This document shows, in pieces, positions 36,840 through 49,573 of a DNA stretch of 64,000 nt. Location of the stretch: the NCBI GenBank assembly GCA_946699065.1, contig CAMPDV010000143.1:434001-498000 (forward strand). The letters are read 5' to 3'. A program made the position numbers and the translations under genes. The stretch is from Loxodes magnus. Lineage: Eukaryota > Ciliophora > Karyorelictea > Loxodida > Loxodidae. Under the pieces are notes generated by a model. That model did not search any database. It was not told where the DNA came from and saw only the letters and a list, made by a program, of their open reading frames with translations. The first letter of the stretch is position 1. Each line of letters opens with the position of its first letter.

Positions 36840-39800
36840 TAAGAGGCAGATGGAGAGACCTAGCTTAGATTCTGCACAATAAAACTTGACGATATACTCT
36901 TTACTTCATGCTACATGCAAGATAACAACAAAACAACATATATGAAAGATGAAGTCTATGACATTCTCAATGAAATATCTAATGCATTTCCCATAATGCT
37001 CACGTCTTTCTTGGTGACATTAATGAACTATTAGAAGACTTTGGTAGTAATCCTCTAAGCAACTACGATAATACATCCAGATTAAAATAGTTTATTCAAC
37101 AGAATGATTTGTAGATTATCAATGACCCTATAACAAATACATTCATTCATAGAGCTAATCAATAGTACTATTGTAATAATTACATTTTGGCAACCAAACA
37201 CTTGAACATTTATTAATTCAACGATTTCTAAACTCCCTATGACAAACTAATCACTGATCATATTCCTATATCTGTGACTCTTGCTTACAATGCAACCACA
37301 AATGTTCCAAGATAACAACAATTACTCTATAAGATTGATAAGCTACTTGTCCCAATGGACAGATAAAATTACTAAAATCAATTTTAAGGTAGTTTTTCTG
37401 TTTTTTGACTGTAGATACAGACAACTTAGACTCATAATATAGTTTCATCATGAACTTACTTTAGAATAGTGCAATGAACCAATAGGAGTAGTTAAACAAA
37501 ATACTAATTACAACAAACTGCCTCAGGATATCACTTTGAAGTATATAGCTGCTAAAAGAGCAAATTAGGAGTATAAGAAATTGATGCTTATACAAGGAAG
37601 AATTAACTAAACGTAACTGAAGCTCATTTTATAGCCAGAAAACTAAAAAATATATTTATGCGTTCTTATTGAAAATGGAGAAAGCTTCAGGCTAAAGGTA
37701 AATTTCTCAAACTAAATGGAAATCAACTAACAATGTTCTGTCAGGCGAAAAAGATAATAAACCCTATAATAAGGAATTGAATGAATTTGAATGAAGAACT
37801 TAGTAACTCCTTTATTGATAACTGAGAAACCTTTGTGTTAAACAAACATTAAAACGTAACATAGGAACAACTTAATTTTAGTAACGGTAAATAAATCTTA
37901 TTTATAGAAGTCCTTAACTTATCAATTACCCATATTCTCACTTATAAAATTTTGAACTTTTCAAATTTTAAGAAATTCAAGAAATTATTCAACATAATCC
38001 AAATGGCAAGCCAGCTGGACCAGATGGAATAAAAGGTGAACTCATCAAGTATGCTGGAGAAGAGTTGCAATAAATAATTCACTGTTTTATCAATAATATG
38101 ATGCGATTTTAATAAATTCCATAAAAACTGAATACCTCCATTATCATTCCTATTTTCAAGAAAGGTGGTAAGAGTGATTGGAAAAACTAAAGACCATTTT
38201 CCCTTATGAATACTATATTGAAGATCTACGAAAAGGCTTTAACAGAAAGGACTTACAAAACTCTTTAAGAATGAAACCTCATACATCCTGCATAAATGGG
38301 ATTTCTCAAGAAGAGACAAGCAGTCCACTAAATATGATAATTGTAGCAGATAATTGACCTCTATTAGAGTGAAGGGAAAGGCTAAACAAGGATACTTCTA
38401 CTCTTATTGATGTTGAGAAGATGTTTGATAGTAGTGAGAGAAGAACACTTTTTCAACATCTTAGGAGAATAAAACTACCTCTGGGATTGATACTGGCACT
38501 AGAGTCTTTCTAAAGTTACCTGAATTCCTCTTTTATAATCGACGGGTAAACAACTCAACGACTTCATTACAACAATGGAGTTATGCAAGGGAGTTCACAT
38601 GGTCCTGTACTCTCCCTCCTATATTATGATATAGTAATCAGACATCTATAGGAAAGAAATACACATCTAGGTATCAATCAACACAACATGAACTTTGTAT
38701 GCAGAGCGTGGGTAGATGACCTTATACTCCTTTCTTGTTCTGCTTAATGGATGTAATAACTAAGAGATTAATGTAACAGAGTTTTCAGTGAATTTTTCTG
38801 TAAATAAACACTAGTAAATGTGAAGCAATACAATTTGTTAAAAAAAGAAGATCTAAAAAAATCAAATTAAACTTGAAACTGGAAGGTTAACATATCAAAT
38901 AGAAGAATCAAGTGACATACCTAGGAGTTATAATACAAGAAAATGGTCTTTTGATCAATTACTGTAAATAGAGAATTTAAACATATTTAGAATCGGTAAA
39001 GAAATGCATTTATACTCTCAGTCGATTCAAGAATGTTACTCCTGACACTTCAAAATGCTTTGTCGCATGTTTACGCTGCCTAAGGCTGAATGCGGTGGAG
39101 AATTGGTTCTTTGAACTATAATGAGAGTCTCATAGTCTATGAAAGAGAAGATAAATAAAAGTATGCGTATAATTGTGAGGGAGGTTTTATAGTCGCTTAT
39201 CTCTGTCTTTAATGAGTCCTGTTACATAGACTTTAACTGGCTCCCTTTCGAGCATATTATGGCTAGTCGCTTTTTCCGTTTCTGCTTTAAAATACAAAAA
39301 GAAGCTAGGAATTATCCGGAATCCGATATAGGAAGACTCTTTGAATGCAATTGAAACTAAAAATCTTTGTACTTCTAGTAAGTTAAAAGGATGTTTTAGT
39401 ATTACGGAATTAACAATGACGACCAAACCATGATTTCTAATTAAATTTCTTTTGTGAATCTTATTGAAGAAAAATAAGAAACAAATTCTATTAAGAAGCA
39501 ACTATACGATATAGAGACATGCCCACTGCACAGATATTTAGAGAGTAACTTGGAGGATTTTTGAAATTTCCTGAAATAAATTACACTAAACTAAACAAAG
39601 AATATAAAAAAGAAATCATCTCAATCTTTAAATTACGAACTAATTCTTACAGTTTTCAATATGACTTACATATGCGTCATTATTCTGTAAAAAATTACCT
39701 CTGTAAATGTGGTGGAAAAGAAACGTTTAGACATATCTTCGAACGTGTCTACTATTAGGACATAGTTAGAAATATCTCTGATAAATTTCCTGGAAAAAAC

Positions 39801-40040
39801 TTGGAAAAATTAGTAACTTACGATTAACTCTACACAAACTAGCAGTTCACTTCTCATAAGTAAATGGATGTAGAACTTTAGATAAAAATTTTTCATAAGA
39901 ATCTACGAAAAAAAAAAATTGAAATTGTAGAACAAAACACAGATAATTGATTGGAGCCTAAAGAAGGACAATAAGAAAGCACAAGAATCGACGGGGAAAA
40001 GTTGGAAGATGGAATGAACGATGCTTGAACTTTTGAACAT
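36840..40040 (+). mobile_element. LINE with AP-endonuclease C-terminus and reverse transcriptase
   Basis: The longest LINE copy in the window. The end of an AP-endonuclease domain is visible: FLGDINELLEDFGSN near 37010-37050 and ITDHIPISV near 37255-37280. A linker follows, then the RT with GKPAGPDGIKGEL (38005), IIIPIFKKGG (38142), QGSSHGPVL (38588) and an intact-looking polymerase box AWVDDLILL (38706-38735). The C-terminal zinc motif is LCKCGGKETFRH (39700-39735). It is collinear with the left-edge LINE from 37500 on. The 5' end is truncated inside the endonuclease, and there are several frame changes, so it is dead. It belongs with endonuclease-bearing LINEs (I/Jockey-like organisation); the clade is not decided. 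Confidence 0.85.
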
Positions 40041-40124
40041 AATTAAAATGAAGTATCTAATTTATATCAGTAACTTCATTTCATTAACATTTTTATTAAA
40101 GTGATTTCTTCTTCTATCCTTTTA

Positions 40125-42240
40125 ATTTATGGACTTTTTCGATTCTATTAAACAATTTTTATCTTTATATTGCTTGCTAATGATCTCCTATTGATCTCTA
40201 TTGATTGAATTTAATGTTGATAATTTTAGGCGTGATATATTGATCCGTTGAGAAGTATTCTACTTTGAATTTTCCTTTCCCTTATGTTGATGAAGGTTGT
40301 ATCTTGATTTGGATCTTTACATTCTAAAAGATAATCTTTCATCAAGCCAAATAAATATTAGCCTGCATTATTCTGCTCATACGGTAAAAATTGAGGAATA
40401 TGCACGTTTAAATCCCCTAAAATTTATAATCCTTTACTACTTGCTACTTTCATAAAAGGATATTAATTAATCAGAGTCAGATGTTATAGTGCTATATACG
40501 TTTATCAATGCTAGCTTATCATTAAGTGTTAAACCTATTAATCTTCCTCTCTAATATATTTCTGCTTGATTGAGATCCACTATATCCAATACTTTGGTTC
40601 TGATGGTAATTCCATCTTTTATATAAATGCTACTCCTTTGCAATGTTTTTGGCTCAATTTTATTATTGCTCTAAATCGTATATATAAGGCATTTCAGCAG
40701 TTTTATCCACAATTATTTCTTAAATCGTCATAATTTCTATCTTCTTTTCACATATAAAATTGTTTAATTCTTCCTTGTTTTATCTGATTCATCTGACATT
40801 TGCTGTGTCTATGTCTAATTTTTTTATTTTATTATATTAGTATTTCCTTGTACTTCCTATTTTTCTTGATCCTCCTACCCTACATTTTTAGCTTCCTCTT
40901 CTTTAATAGCGAGAAAACCAAATTGTTCTAATGTTTATTATTTTTCCTGTACATAAATCTTCAATTTTTTTACTCGATACTATTCCTATATATATTTTTC
41001 TATCTTTTACCGAGATGGCGTTGTGTTTATGCATGCTTCCTTCCTGTCACTACTTTCTAGTTGTTTCAGTTTTTTGACATATTTCCTATTTTACTTTCTT
41101 TTTTTGTGACATGTATCGTTTCGCCTCAGTTTTTATTTATTTAATTTTGTAATTAATTATCTATTAAAGTCGATCGCTTTTAAAGAAACTTTAGTATATC
41201 TTAAATTTAATATTTTTGCTAGAAGTTCAAAGTGGTATTTTATATGAAGGTCAATCCTCTTCAGTTTTCTTTACTTTCTTTTCCTTCGCTATCTATTTCT
41301 CTTTATAGTAAGGTATTTTATTTCTGATTTTCGAAGGTATCAACCTGGTTTTTACTTCCTTAGCATTTTTAATTGCTTCCTTTATAGCTTTTTTTTTAAG
41401 TATTAATTTGTGCTATGCTCTTATTTGTTACAGTTCATACATTTTCTAATTGATGGATGACTCAAGTAAGTGATTTTACCTCCTTCGTTTAACTTATCTA
41501 GTATACTTTCTCAATCTCTGATCTCCTTAAGATCTAAATAATTTTTCATTTTCCCATTGGCTCACGTTGTACCTTTTACGGTTCTGATCTCTGTACATAC
41601 TATTTTCGTACTGCTATAGATAGATTTCTACCTGGCCCAAACTTGAATACATGTTAAGTGTTCAATAAATCGGAAAGCTCTTAATGTTAGAATTCCTTTA
41701 TGTTTCTTTGTTTTGTTGGTATTACAAGATATCTAATACTTCCATGTTTAATTATTTGCGAATTTTGTGAGTATTTACTTATTTTTGAATCATATAATAA
41801 TTATTCCTGTCTGAAAGAATTTCACATTTTCAATATTTTTACCATATTCTTAAACCAGATATCTGAGAAATGTTTGAAAATTTTCATTTCTTGCATTTCT
41901 GCTGAACTGAGTCTTTGGCTGTAGCAATTTTATTCTAAAAATTTACTGAAATAGGTAACTCCTACACTTTAGCAACTTTGAGTTGCATATTCTCGTCCTC
42001 ATTTTATGGAATTTGCTCATTCTTTTCTTCTTCCATGATTTGCAAAGAGCTGTTATCTGATTTGATGTTCTGAAATACCTACTTTTTTTGATAGATTACT
42101 TAATTTTAACATTTCTGTCCCTTATTTTTAATTTATTACTTCTAGTAATTTAAATATTTTACGAAAGAGTCGTTTTTCTTAAAAATGTCTTCAAAGATCT
42201 GATTAAGTTGTAAAGTTCTTTCATGCCTTTGTTAAATTTA
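40125..42240 (-). mobile_element. 5' half of a LINE: CCHC and AP endonuclease (paralogous copy)
   Basis: Minus strand: knuckle CMNCNKQEHSTN near 41430, a Lys-rich linker (IPYYKEKQIAKEKKVKK), then an endonuclease-like domain with GITIRTKVLDIVDL, GRLIGLTLNDKLALINVYS and a GDLNVHIPQFLP (GDxN motif) block near 40400. Ends at the duplication border with no RT. It lacks the Z insert present in copy 1 and so gives its empty site. Frame changes are present. Confidence 0.65.
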
Positions 42241-42433
42241 CCTATCAGTCTTGACTTGAGATTAGTTACATGTGGAATATATGATTGCTACTTTATATAA
42301 GAGCTTAATATTATTGTTTCTTTAATGTATGTAAATAAAGTAATAATGTAGTTTTAGATATAATTGACAGTATTTTTGATGGTAACTGTTATAAATTAGC
42401 TTTATAGCTTTTGTAGTCTAAATAATAATAAAA

Positions 42434-43828
42434 ATGTAAGCGTTACCAAAATGCTTAATCTGCTTAGAAGATTACAACTTAACTAATGCTCTTCCAACTT
42501 TCTTACCTTGTGGACATATTTACTGTGGTTTGTGTTTGAATACTCAGTACTGATTATAAGGCATAATGTAATGTCCTATTTGTTAAAAAGGATTCCATTT
42601 TAGATTTGATGATTTACCTTAAGAAAGTGATTTAATAAGAGTGATATTTTAAAACTAATAATACATATAAAAGATTTAAGATGCTAGATAGAAATTAAAA
42701 GAGATAAGGAGGTAAATTATGGAAAAATCTAAAACCATTACAACCAAATAATCAAACATTAGTAATACTCTCATAGTACCACTAACTAATATCATCATCA
42801 ATCATTAACCAACATTTATCTACCAAAAATAACACTCAAATATTATCTAATTCTACTAATCACTAAAACCAACTATACTCTAGTATAACGAATAACCACC
42901 TACAATACTAAACTCTAAATTAACTTACAATCTAATAAGATACAAACTATAATACAATACTAAGTAACCAAATAAGATTTAGACTAATTAACATAAACTA
43001 AGCTAGCAATTTATATAATCTAACTATATTCACTTTTTTAATTTAGATATTTAAAAATTAAGTTTATTTAATATTTAAACAGAGTAATTACGATAAATCT
43101 AAGTTTAAACTAGTATTCCTTTTGAAAGTAAAAGTATAGAATATTAAAATAAGTTATATTTAATTGGAGGATTAAACAGAAATTAAAATAAATGAATAAA
43201 AGAAACTTGGTAGTTTGATTATGAAGGCATTAGAATAAAACTTAGTGATCTAAATGAGGGAAGAGGTGACTTTGGAATAGCCGCTGCTTAAAAATAACTT
43301 TATGTGGTTGGAGGATTAACTGATATAGATCAAGTTTTATAATAAGTAGAAAAGTTAAAGATAGGAAACTAAAATAAATGATAAAACTGCTCTTAGTTTC
43401 CATTTAAAATAGCTTGCTAAACTTTAGTAGTAGATAAAGATGAATAAAATATTTATTCTTTTGGAGGGTTAAATTAGAAAACATAAACTTTAAAAGATAT
43501 ATGAAAGTATAACATATAGAATGATAGATGGAATAAGTAAAATTTGAGTCTTCCTGAAGCTCTTGTTTATCCTATAGTTTGTTTAGAGCCTTTTATCATA
43601 TTTGGAGGTATGAAAAATATGTTTATGAAAGAATTTTCAAGAAGAATATATAAAAGAAATAAAGAATAATGACAATAAAGCTAAATTTTTAAAGATGTTT
43701 TAGCTTTAACGGAGATGAAAATAAGAAATAACTATGGATATGTTTTTGCTTAAGAATACCAAAGAGTTTCAATAATGAGGATTGATTTAGAAGGGATGAG
43801 TTATAGAAGTATTAAAAGTAATAACTGA
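42434..43828 (+). CDS. RING-kelch protein, 464 aa (copy 2)
   Basis: ATG 42434 to TGA 43826-43828, exactly as long as the copy at 18487 with no insertion or deletion in 1395 bases. All eight RING ligands are kept, as are the kelch GG pairs. Five of the six Trp-encoding TGA codons remain; the sixth (residue 204, in the linker) is TTA. The first 420 bases of the gene differ at about three positions and the remaining 975 at several dozen, a sharp step that suggests recent gene conversion over the RING half. Same inferred role: RING E3 with a kelch propeller for substrate. Confidence 0.9.
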
Positions 43829-44407
43829 TAAACATAATAATAATATTTATATTATTAATAGTATTTATAATAAATATAGTTTTATACGTAATGAAGTAGC
43901 TTAAAGATCTATAATTAGGTAAATTTACTACTTATTAAATGGTCAATCTACTAAATACTTTAATAAAGGATATAAATAAAGTATCTAAATTTATCTAAAC
44001 ATCTTTAAAAATCTATTATTCAAATACTATCATTATATAGATACAAACATTAAGCTTATAACATACCAAAAACTATTTAACACAGTCAAAAAAACTATTT
44101 TTAAATACATTCTTATATTCAAATTATACAAGTACTACTTAGATTACTCTATTATTTATCTAATCAAATCATAACTATAATCTAATTATCATTAAGCTAT
44201 ACCTATATCTAAATACTAATTAAGTCAACACTATCATCATCAATTCAACATCTTCAAATCTAAAATACATTATTTCCTTAATATTATTTAAACTAACTAC
44301 TATATATACTTAAAAAATGTATCTTCTATACCCAATAATTTAATCAAGCCATTTTAACACGTATACTCTCGATAAAAACTTAAATATAATAACTTTTCGA
44401 GATTAAT

Positions 44408-45430
44408 ATGATAGATCATTAAACTATACTCAGTTACATCCAAATAAAGTTTTTAGAAGGGATGACTATTGGTGAGAAAAAGCAAGAAAAATAAGATGAA
44501 ATAATAAAATTAACAAAAAATAAAATATTTTAATATGCAATTTTTTGAAGAAAATAAAGAGAATAAAATAGAAAACTTCTTCTAAGAAAAAGGAATAATC
44601 TATCGATTATAGAGAGACATTTTAACCGTTACAACTCAAGCATAGCAAAAATAAAATAACGTTTGCATTAATGGAACTCTTGAGTACTGTTAGAGAGAAT
44701 TTGGATAATATATAGATTAAGTACGAATATCAGCAACTGGACTTATTCTAACTGTTTTATTTGATTAAGAATAAATTAATAAATTCTATAACATAAAAAA
44801 TAATAATATTAAACTTTTTATATTTTAACAAAAAAAAAAACAAATTAATATTACAATAATATAAACTACCTAATTCACTTTTATATAAAAAAAAGCTTAG
44901 TTCCAACTGAAAAATAATTAAAAGCCTTCACAAAAATAAAACAAAAATTTTTACTTATGTGTAAAGTTAAGTCATTTGGCAATATGATGATGTGTAAACT
45001 ATCAAAAAATTAGACACGATACTATGAAGAAGATAAAAAAGCAAATAAAATTAATAATCAATTGGGTTTAAAAATCAAAAAAAGTAGTAAAATATGTAAC
45101 AAGAAATATAAATTGAAATAAAGGATAAATAAATATAAATAAGATACCTAAAGAAATGCTAAATAAAGGATAAGAAATTATAAAGATTAGTAGCAAAATA
45201 TTTAATTCTAAAGAATAAAAATTGCTTAAATAATTATTTAATTTGCACCAGAGATAGATAGTAACTGATAGAATAATGAAAGATCATTTAAATGAATAAA
45301 CGCTGAGATAAAATCACTTAAATAACCTAGATTTATGGAAAAAACCAAAGTTTAGCATTATAGAATAAAAAAATACTATTGTCAAAAACCCATTGAACAA
45401 AATAAGTTCCAAAAAGTAACTGTTATATTT
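44408..45430 (+). pseudogene. decayed paralogue of the reading frame at 20471
   Basis: ATG 44408 (MIDHQTILSYIQIKFLEGM) matches the start at 20471, but the conserved segment MELLSTVRENLDNIQ lies in a shifted frame and further indels follow. It ends at the duplication border. Function unknown. Confidence 0.35.
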
Positions 45431-46340
45431 TTTATCACTCCAATCTTTTTAAATAATTGCTTAAATCTTCAATTCGAAAAGATAATCCTTTTAATGCATT
45501 ATACAATTAATTTAGTTTTTTGCAAGAGATATAGCTTTACTTTTTGATTGTGAATGATTAAATTCTTTATAAAAATTCTTTTATTTTTATTTTTATCTTT
45601 ATGATCCTATTTATATTTCATTTTTCATTTAGTTTGTTAAAACTTTCTAATCTAATGTTTACTTAATTTCATCTTAAAATTTATTACTTATTTACAACTC
45701 TTTTCTTATCAAATTATTAGCTCATCAAACTGAGATATCACTAAACTTTTAAGATCTACAACCCTTCAAATCATAGATAACCTAACTATGAGACCTTAAT
45801 AACTTACCTTCATCTCAATAATTATACCACATTTTTTAATATTTTCTATAAATAATGAGAGAAATACATTAATCTAAAAAGTAAAAATAATAATATTCAT
45901 TTTTTCTAATGTTTCTTTAATGTTTAGCAATAATTAAGCAAATTAACAGCATTTACTTTAAAATTAAGTAACTCTAAATTAAAATAAATCTTTAATACCG
46001 AATTTAGCTTAAAAGCTTCTGCACTTCTATTTAATTAAGAAGAAAAACAGGAAATAAAATATAAGAAATTAGAAATCTTAATTAAATAAGCCATTAATAA
46101 GTTATGATTAAAGCTATACACAATCCAATGAAGATTGCGTAATCAAACTTAAATACTAATAAAATCTAAAAAATTAGATAATTAATCAAGTAATAAAAGT
46201 AAGATAAACTATATGCTGACTGTGTAAAAGGTTAGGAAACATAAAATAAAGATGTTTGAGATACAAAAAAGTAGAAAAGAGGTAAAAATAAATAATTTCT
46301 TAAAAAAATCTAACTTAGATTTATTTTGCGTTTAAAAGGA
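45431..46340. other. AT-rich spacer
   Basis: Nothing recognised on either strand. Confidence 0.4.
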
Positions 46341-46344
46341 CACA

Positions 46345-47208
46345 TAAATAATAATAGTTAAAGTTAAAGTTAAAAAGCTTTGTTAAAGCCTTAGTAGTCA
46401 GCCATCTGACCTATTCTATCAGTTTGTCTCCATTAATTTGTCTTGAATTCCTGCTAGGCTTAGTTAGGCGGTGTAGCACTTCATTAGTGCATCATCCTTT
46501 AATATTCTGAATAGTTTTGATCTTGCACGTAGCTTTTCTAATTATTTCTCCAAGGATTAAGATTTGAATTAAAGAATTTTTTTCTATAAATTTTTCCGCT
46601 TTATGTTGGATATATCCTTAATAGTTTTCTAAAAATATTCTATTTATTCTTTCTTTAAATTTCGCTTAGTTAGTAGTAGTATTTTCATTGGTATTATTAT
46701 TGCACACGTAGCATTTTATTCTTCTTTTAAAATATTATTCCTATAGCACTTACTTAATTTAAGTTTACTAGTTTTTTTAAATAAACGCTTACTGCTTATT
46801 TTAATTTGAGGCTTCATTTTCTATTTCCATAGGATCTGATTAATTATGTTAAAACGAAAATGGCATTACCTGAATTTATTATTAAATTTAAAGAATTCTT
46901 TGTTCCAATTTATTTTCTATTTCTTATGATGATTAATATTGTTTCTCAAGTAAAGACGTTATTAGTTTTTCTAATTTTTCTACTTTATCAGTGAGGTATC
47001 TATTTTTAAACGTAAACTCTTTTAATGACTTAGATAATATTTCTATTTGAGTTTGTGTCGGAAGTTTTTTTAATTCTGGATTTCCAAGTGGTTAATGTTC
47101 GTCATATCAATCATATTTCTCACTTTCACTCATTGTAATTATTTCGCTTTTTTATTTTTATACAATTTTCCTGTTTAAATATTTTGTTCAAAGTTCTGTT
47201 ATTTCTTA
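46345..47208 (-). mobile_element. G4 element: ORF1-like CCHC protein, copy 2, frame intact
   Basis: ATG at 47133 (MSESEKYDWYDEHQPLG) and an uninterrupted frame of at least 240 codons to a TAG at 46413-46411, which may be Gln or stop. A coiled coil lies at residues 35-95 (LTDKVEKLEKLITSLLEKQ), CYVCNN marks a partial zinc knuckle, and a conserved basic C-terminus follows. The 3' end contains the hairpin GTCAG-ATGG-CTGAC (46395-46409) and then a (TTTAAC)n-type tail, a normal non-LTR 3' end. A single TGA-encoded Trp lies near the start. No RT or endonuclease: non-autonomous. Confidence 0.65.
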
Positions 47209-47930
47209 TAAGACATTTTATATATATTTTTTATTTTAAATAACCACATTAAAGTATCTTTAGAATTTTTTAAGAATCAAATTATTTTTTGCGATTTTTC
47301 CAACTTTTTAATCCATTTATTAAACTAAAATTAGACTAATAGATTTTTATTATTTATAGTATTGATTAAAATAAAAAAGATTTAGTTTAATGAAATAAAA
47401 GTAAAATAAAATAATAGAATTAGTTGAAATAGATATTACTTCAATGTTTATAATTAAGCTGTTTATTAAGCTTTTATTTATTTTTAATAAATTTTATATT
47501 AATTTATTTAAAGGAAAGTATTTTAATTTATTCTTATAAACTAATTAAAATTTAATATTTTTTAATTATTATATTATTTTAATACTTCTATATAATAATA
47601 ATAGAAATAACGAATTATACTGATACCATCTTCAATTAGGTTCATCACTGGGTAATTACTTAAAGTTATTTAAAATAATTTCCTTTACATAAAAACTTCG
47701 AAGTCTCCCTTAGTTTTATATTATTCTATAACAATTCTACTTGTTTTCTTTTTGCCTATCTTGATTTTAGGAATTTAACTGAAATGCGGATTATTTTCGA
47801 ATATTTATTAATACTGTCGCATTTAGATTTCTCCAAGCATAGTAACAAATTTTTTAAATTCAGCATTTTAAATCTTTGAAAAATATCCTAAAAAGTAAAA
47901 ATAGTCTACAATTAATTAATTATAAACTTT
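47209..47930. other. AT-rich spacer
   Basis: Nothing recognised. Confidence 0.4.
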
Positions 47931-47934
47931 AAAA

Positions 47935-49085
47935 ATTTCTCTTTCGAGATAATGGAAACTTCTTTCCAGCTAGCCAACCCAGAACACTCTCTTAACGCAC
48001 ATAGCACCGATATCCTGCTGCTTAATTAAATAAGCTTCGGTCCTGGATTCCATAACATTGAGACGACAGAATTCAAGCTGATAGCAAGAGTAGATAATTA
48101 GAAAAATTTTGTTCACTTGATGAGGTTGACTCTAACATGGGACTTCTCAGCGAATAGGAACTTGACCTTATCATAAGACTAGAAGGTTTGATTAAATAAA
48201 AAAAAATTAAAGTTTATAGTTCTTAGGGAGAGCTTTACAGATATCTTCCATTTTCTCCTGCTCTCTCTTAAACTAAAGGATGTCGTAGGACTTCACTATT
48301 CCGTCATCCTTATCTCCTTCCTGAAATCCAATTGTCCTTCAGGTTTCTTCTCCCGTTATTAAAGTCGTTAGCTTTTGAGTTGTAGAATTTCTTTCTGTAA
48401 ATTTATCCTGTCCTTGCTGATCAAAAGCGAAATAATTCATCTAGGATTTTATTCTTATTATTTCTTTCTATTTCTGGTTTCTTTCAGCAATTTCTCCAGC
48501 AGTGGTTTCTTTTAACATATGTAGCACCGTATTTTTCTCAGATAGAATTTAATCTATTTTGTTTCTTATTATTAGAATTACGATTCGATTGCCATTGGGA
48601 TACATGGTTACTAATCAAATTATTTTAGATTATTACTTGTTATTATTCTTATTTTTCTTAAAGTTACTTTATTTGATATTCAAATTTAGAAAAATAAAAT
48701 TAGAATATTTGAGAGACTTCGTTAAATTATTTATCAATTTATTCCAATTTAATTACTATTTACGATTAGATTTTACTTAGTGATTCTTCTATAGAGGCGA
48801 ATTATAGATCTAATTATTCAATCAATTTTTCTAGCTTGTCTTCTAGTTTTTTTATCCTTTGTTTTTGTAATTTTAATTCGTATTAGATATTTAATACTCT
48901 TTACTGTACCAATTATATGTAAGTTTCCTTCGATTATATTTTCTTAGATTTATTGCGGCTCTTATTCAGTTAGGTTAGATTATTATTCTTGTTTTTAAAT
49001 GAGCCGAAAGAGGTCTATTTATTAGGTGCCATTTTTCAATATAATATATTAAGCATCAGCTTGAGCCATCTTTTCAATTATCCTT
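47935..49085 (-). mobile_element. G1 element: ORF1-only retroposon whose ends match the SINE
   Basis: The minus strand begins ATAATTGAAAAGATGG (49085-49070), as in the SINE-like repeat. ATG at 49032 starts an ORF (MAPNKQTSFGS) with a long coiled coil (LQKQRIKKLEDKLEKLIEQL) and a zinc-knuckle region (NHCWRNCW, with CYIC just before it in another frame). The 3' 250 bp (48190-47935) align with the SINE body through several blocks (CAAGTTCCT, GCTGAGAA, AGAGTCA, GCTTGAA, AGGATATC), then a TGGAAA-GAAG-TTTCCA hairpin and an ATTAATTAATT tail. So the SINE seems to be this element minus its coding region. Dead copy. Confidence 0.65.
47953..47968 (-). other. 3' hairpin of G1, covarying with the SINE hairpin
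   Basis: TGGAAA-GAAG-TTTCCA here; CGGAAA-GGAA-TTTCCG and CGGAAA-GGAG-TTTCCG in SINE copies. The closing pair changes from C-G to U-A on both sides, which supports a conserved RNA stem. Confidence 0.55.
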
Positions 49086-49558
49086 TTTTTAATTACTAGT
49101 GCATATTTTAATAAAATTATACATATCATATTAAAATTTTAATATTAATATTTTTAATTTTTCTATTATTTAATAAGACAAAAAAGATATGAAACTCGAA
49201 ATAAATGAAATCCCTTCAATAAATCTATTAAAAATAATGTTATACTTCTTATTTCTAGATTAATTTGCTAAATAATAAATCTCCTTGTAGTTTAATTTGT
49301 GAAACTATTTTTTTGCATCTATGTCTTTTGGAATTACTATATTTAGATATTTACTGTAATATTTTTGCCCTCAATTCTTGTACAACTTAAATTAATTTCT
49401 TATAAAATTTAGTTTTTGCTTTATAAATCTGTTTGAAAGAAAGATTTTCTTTTTAAACTATATCTTCACCTTATCATTGTTTATCTTATAAAATAGTTGC
49501 TTTTGAGAATTAAGTTTTATGTTCAAATAATCTAGCAATTTTTTGGTTTATATATGAC
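49086..49558. other. AT-rich spacer
   Basis: Nothing recognised. Confidence 0.4.
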
Positions 49559-49573
49559 ATAACGAATACTTAA

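Larger units (their letters stand above)
40125..45422. repeat. segmental duplication, copy 2
   Basis: Second copy of the block at 15650-21545, same gene order. The left border lies some 80 bp beyond the end of the LINE at 36.8-40.0 kb. See copy 1 for content and differences. Confidence 0.85.
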
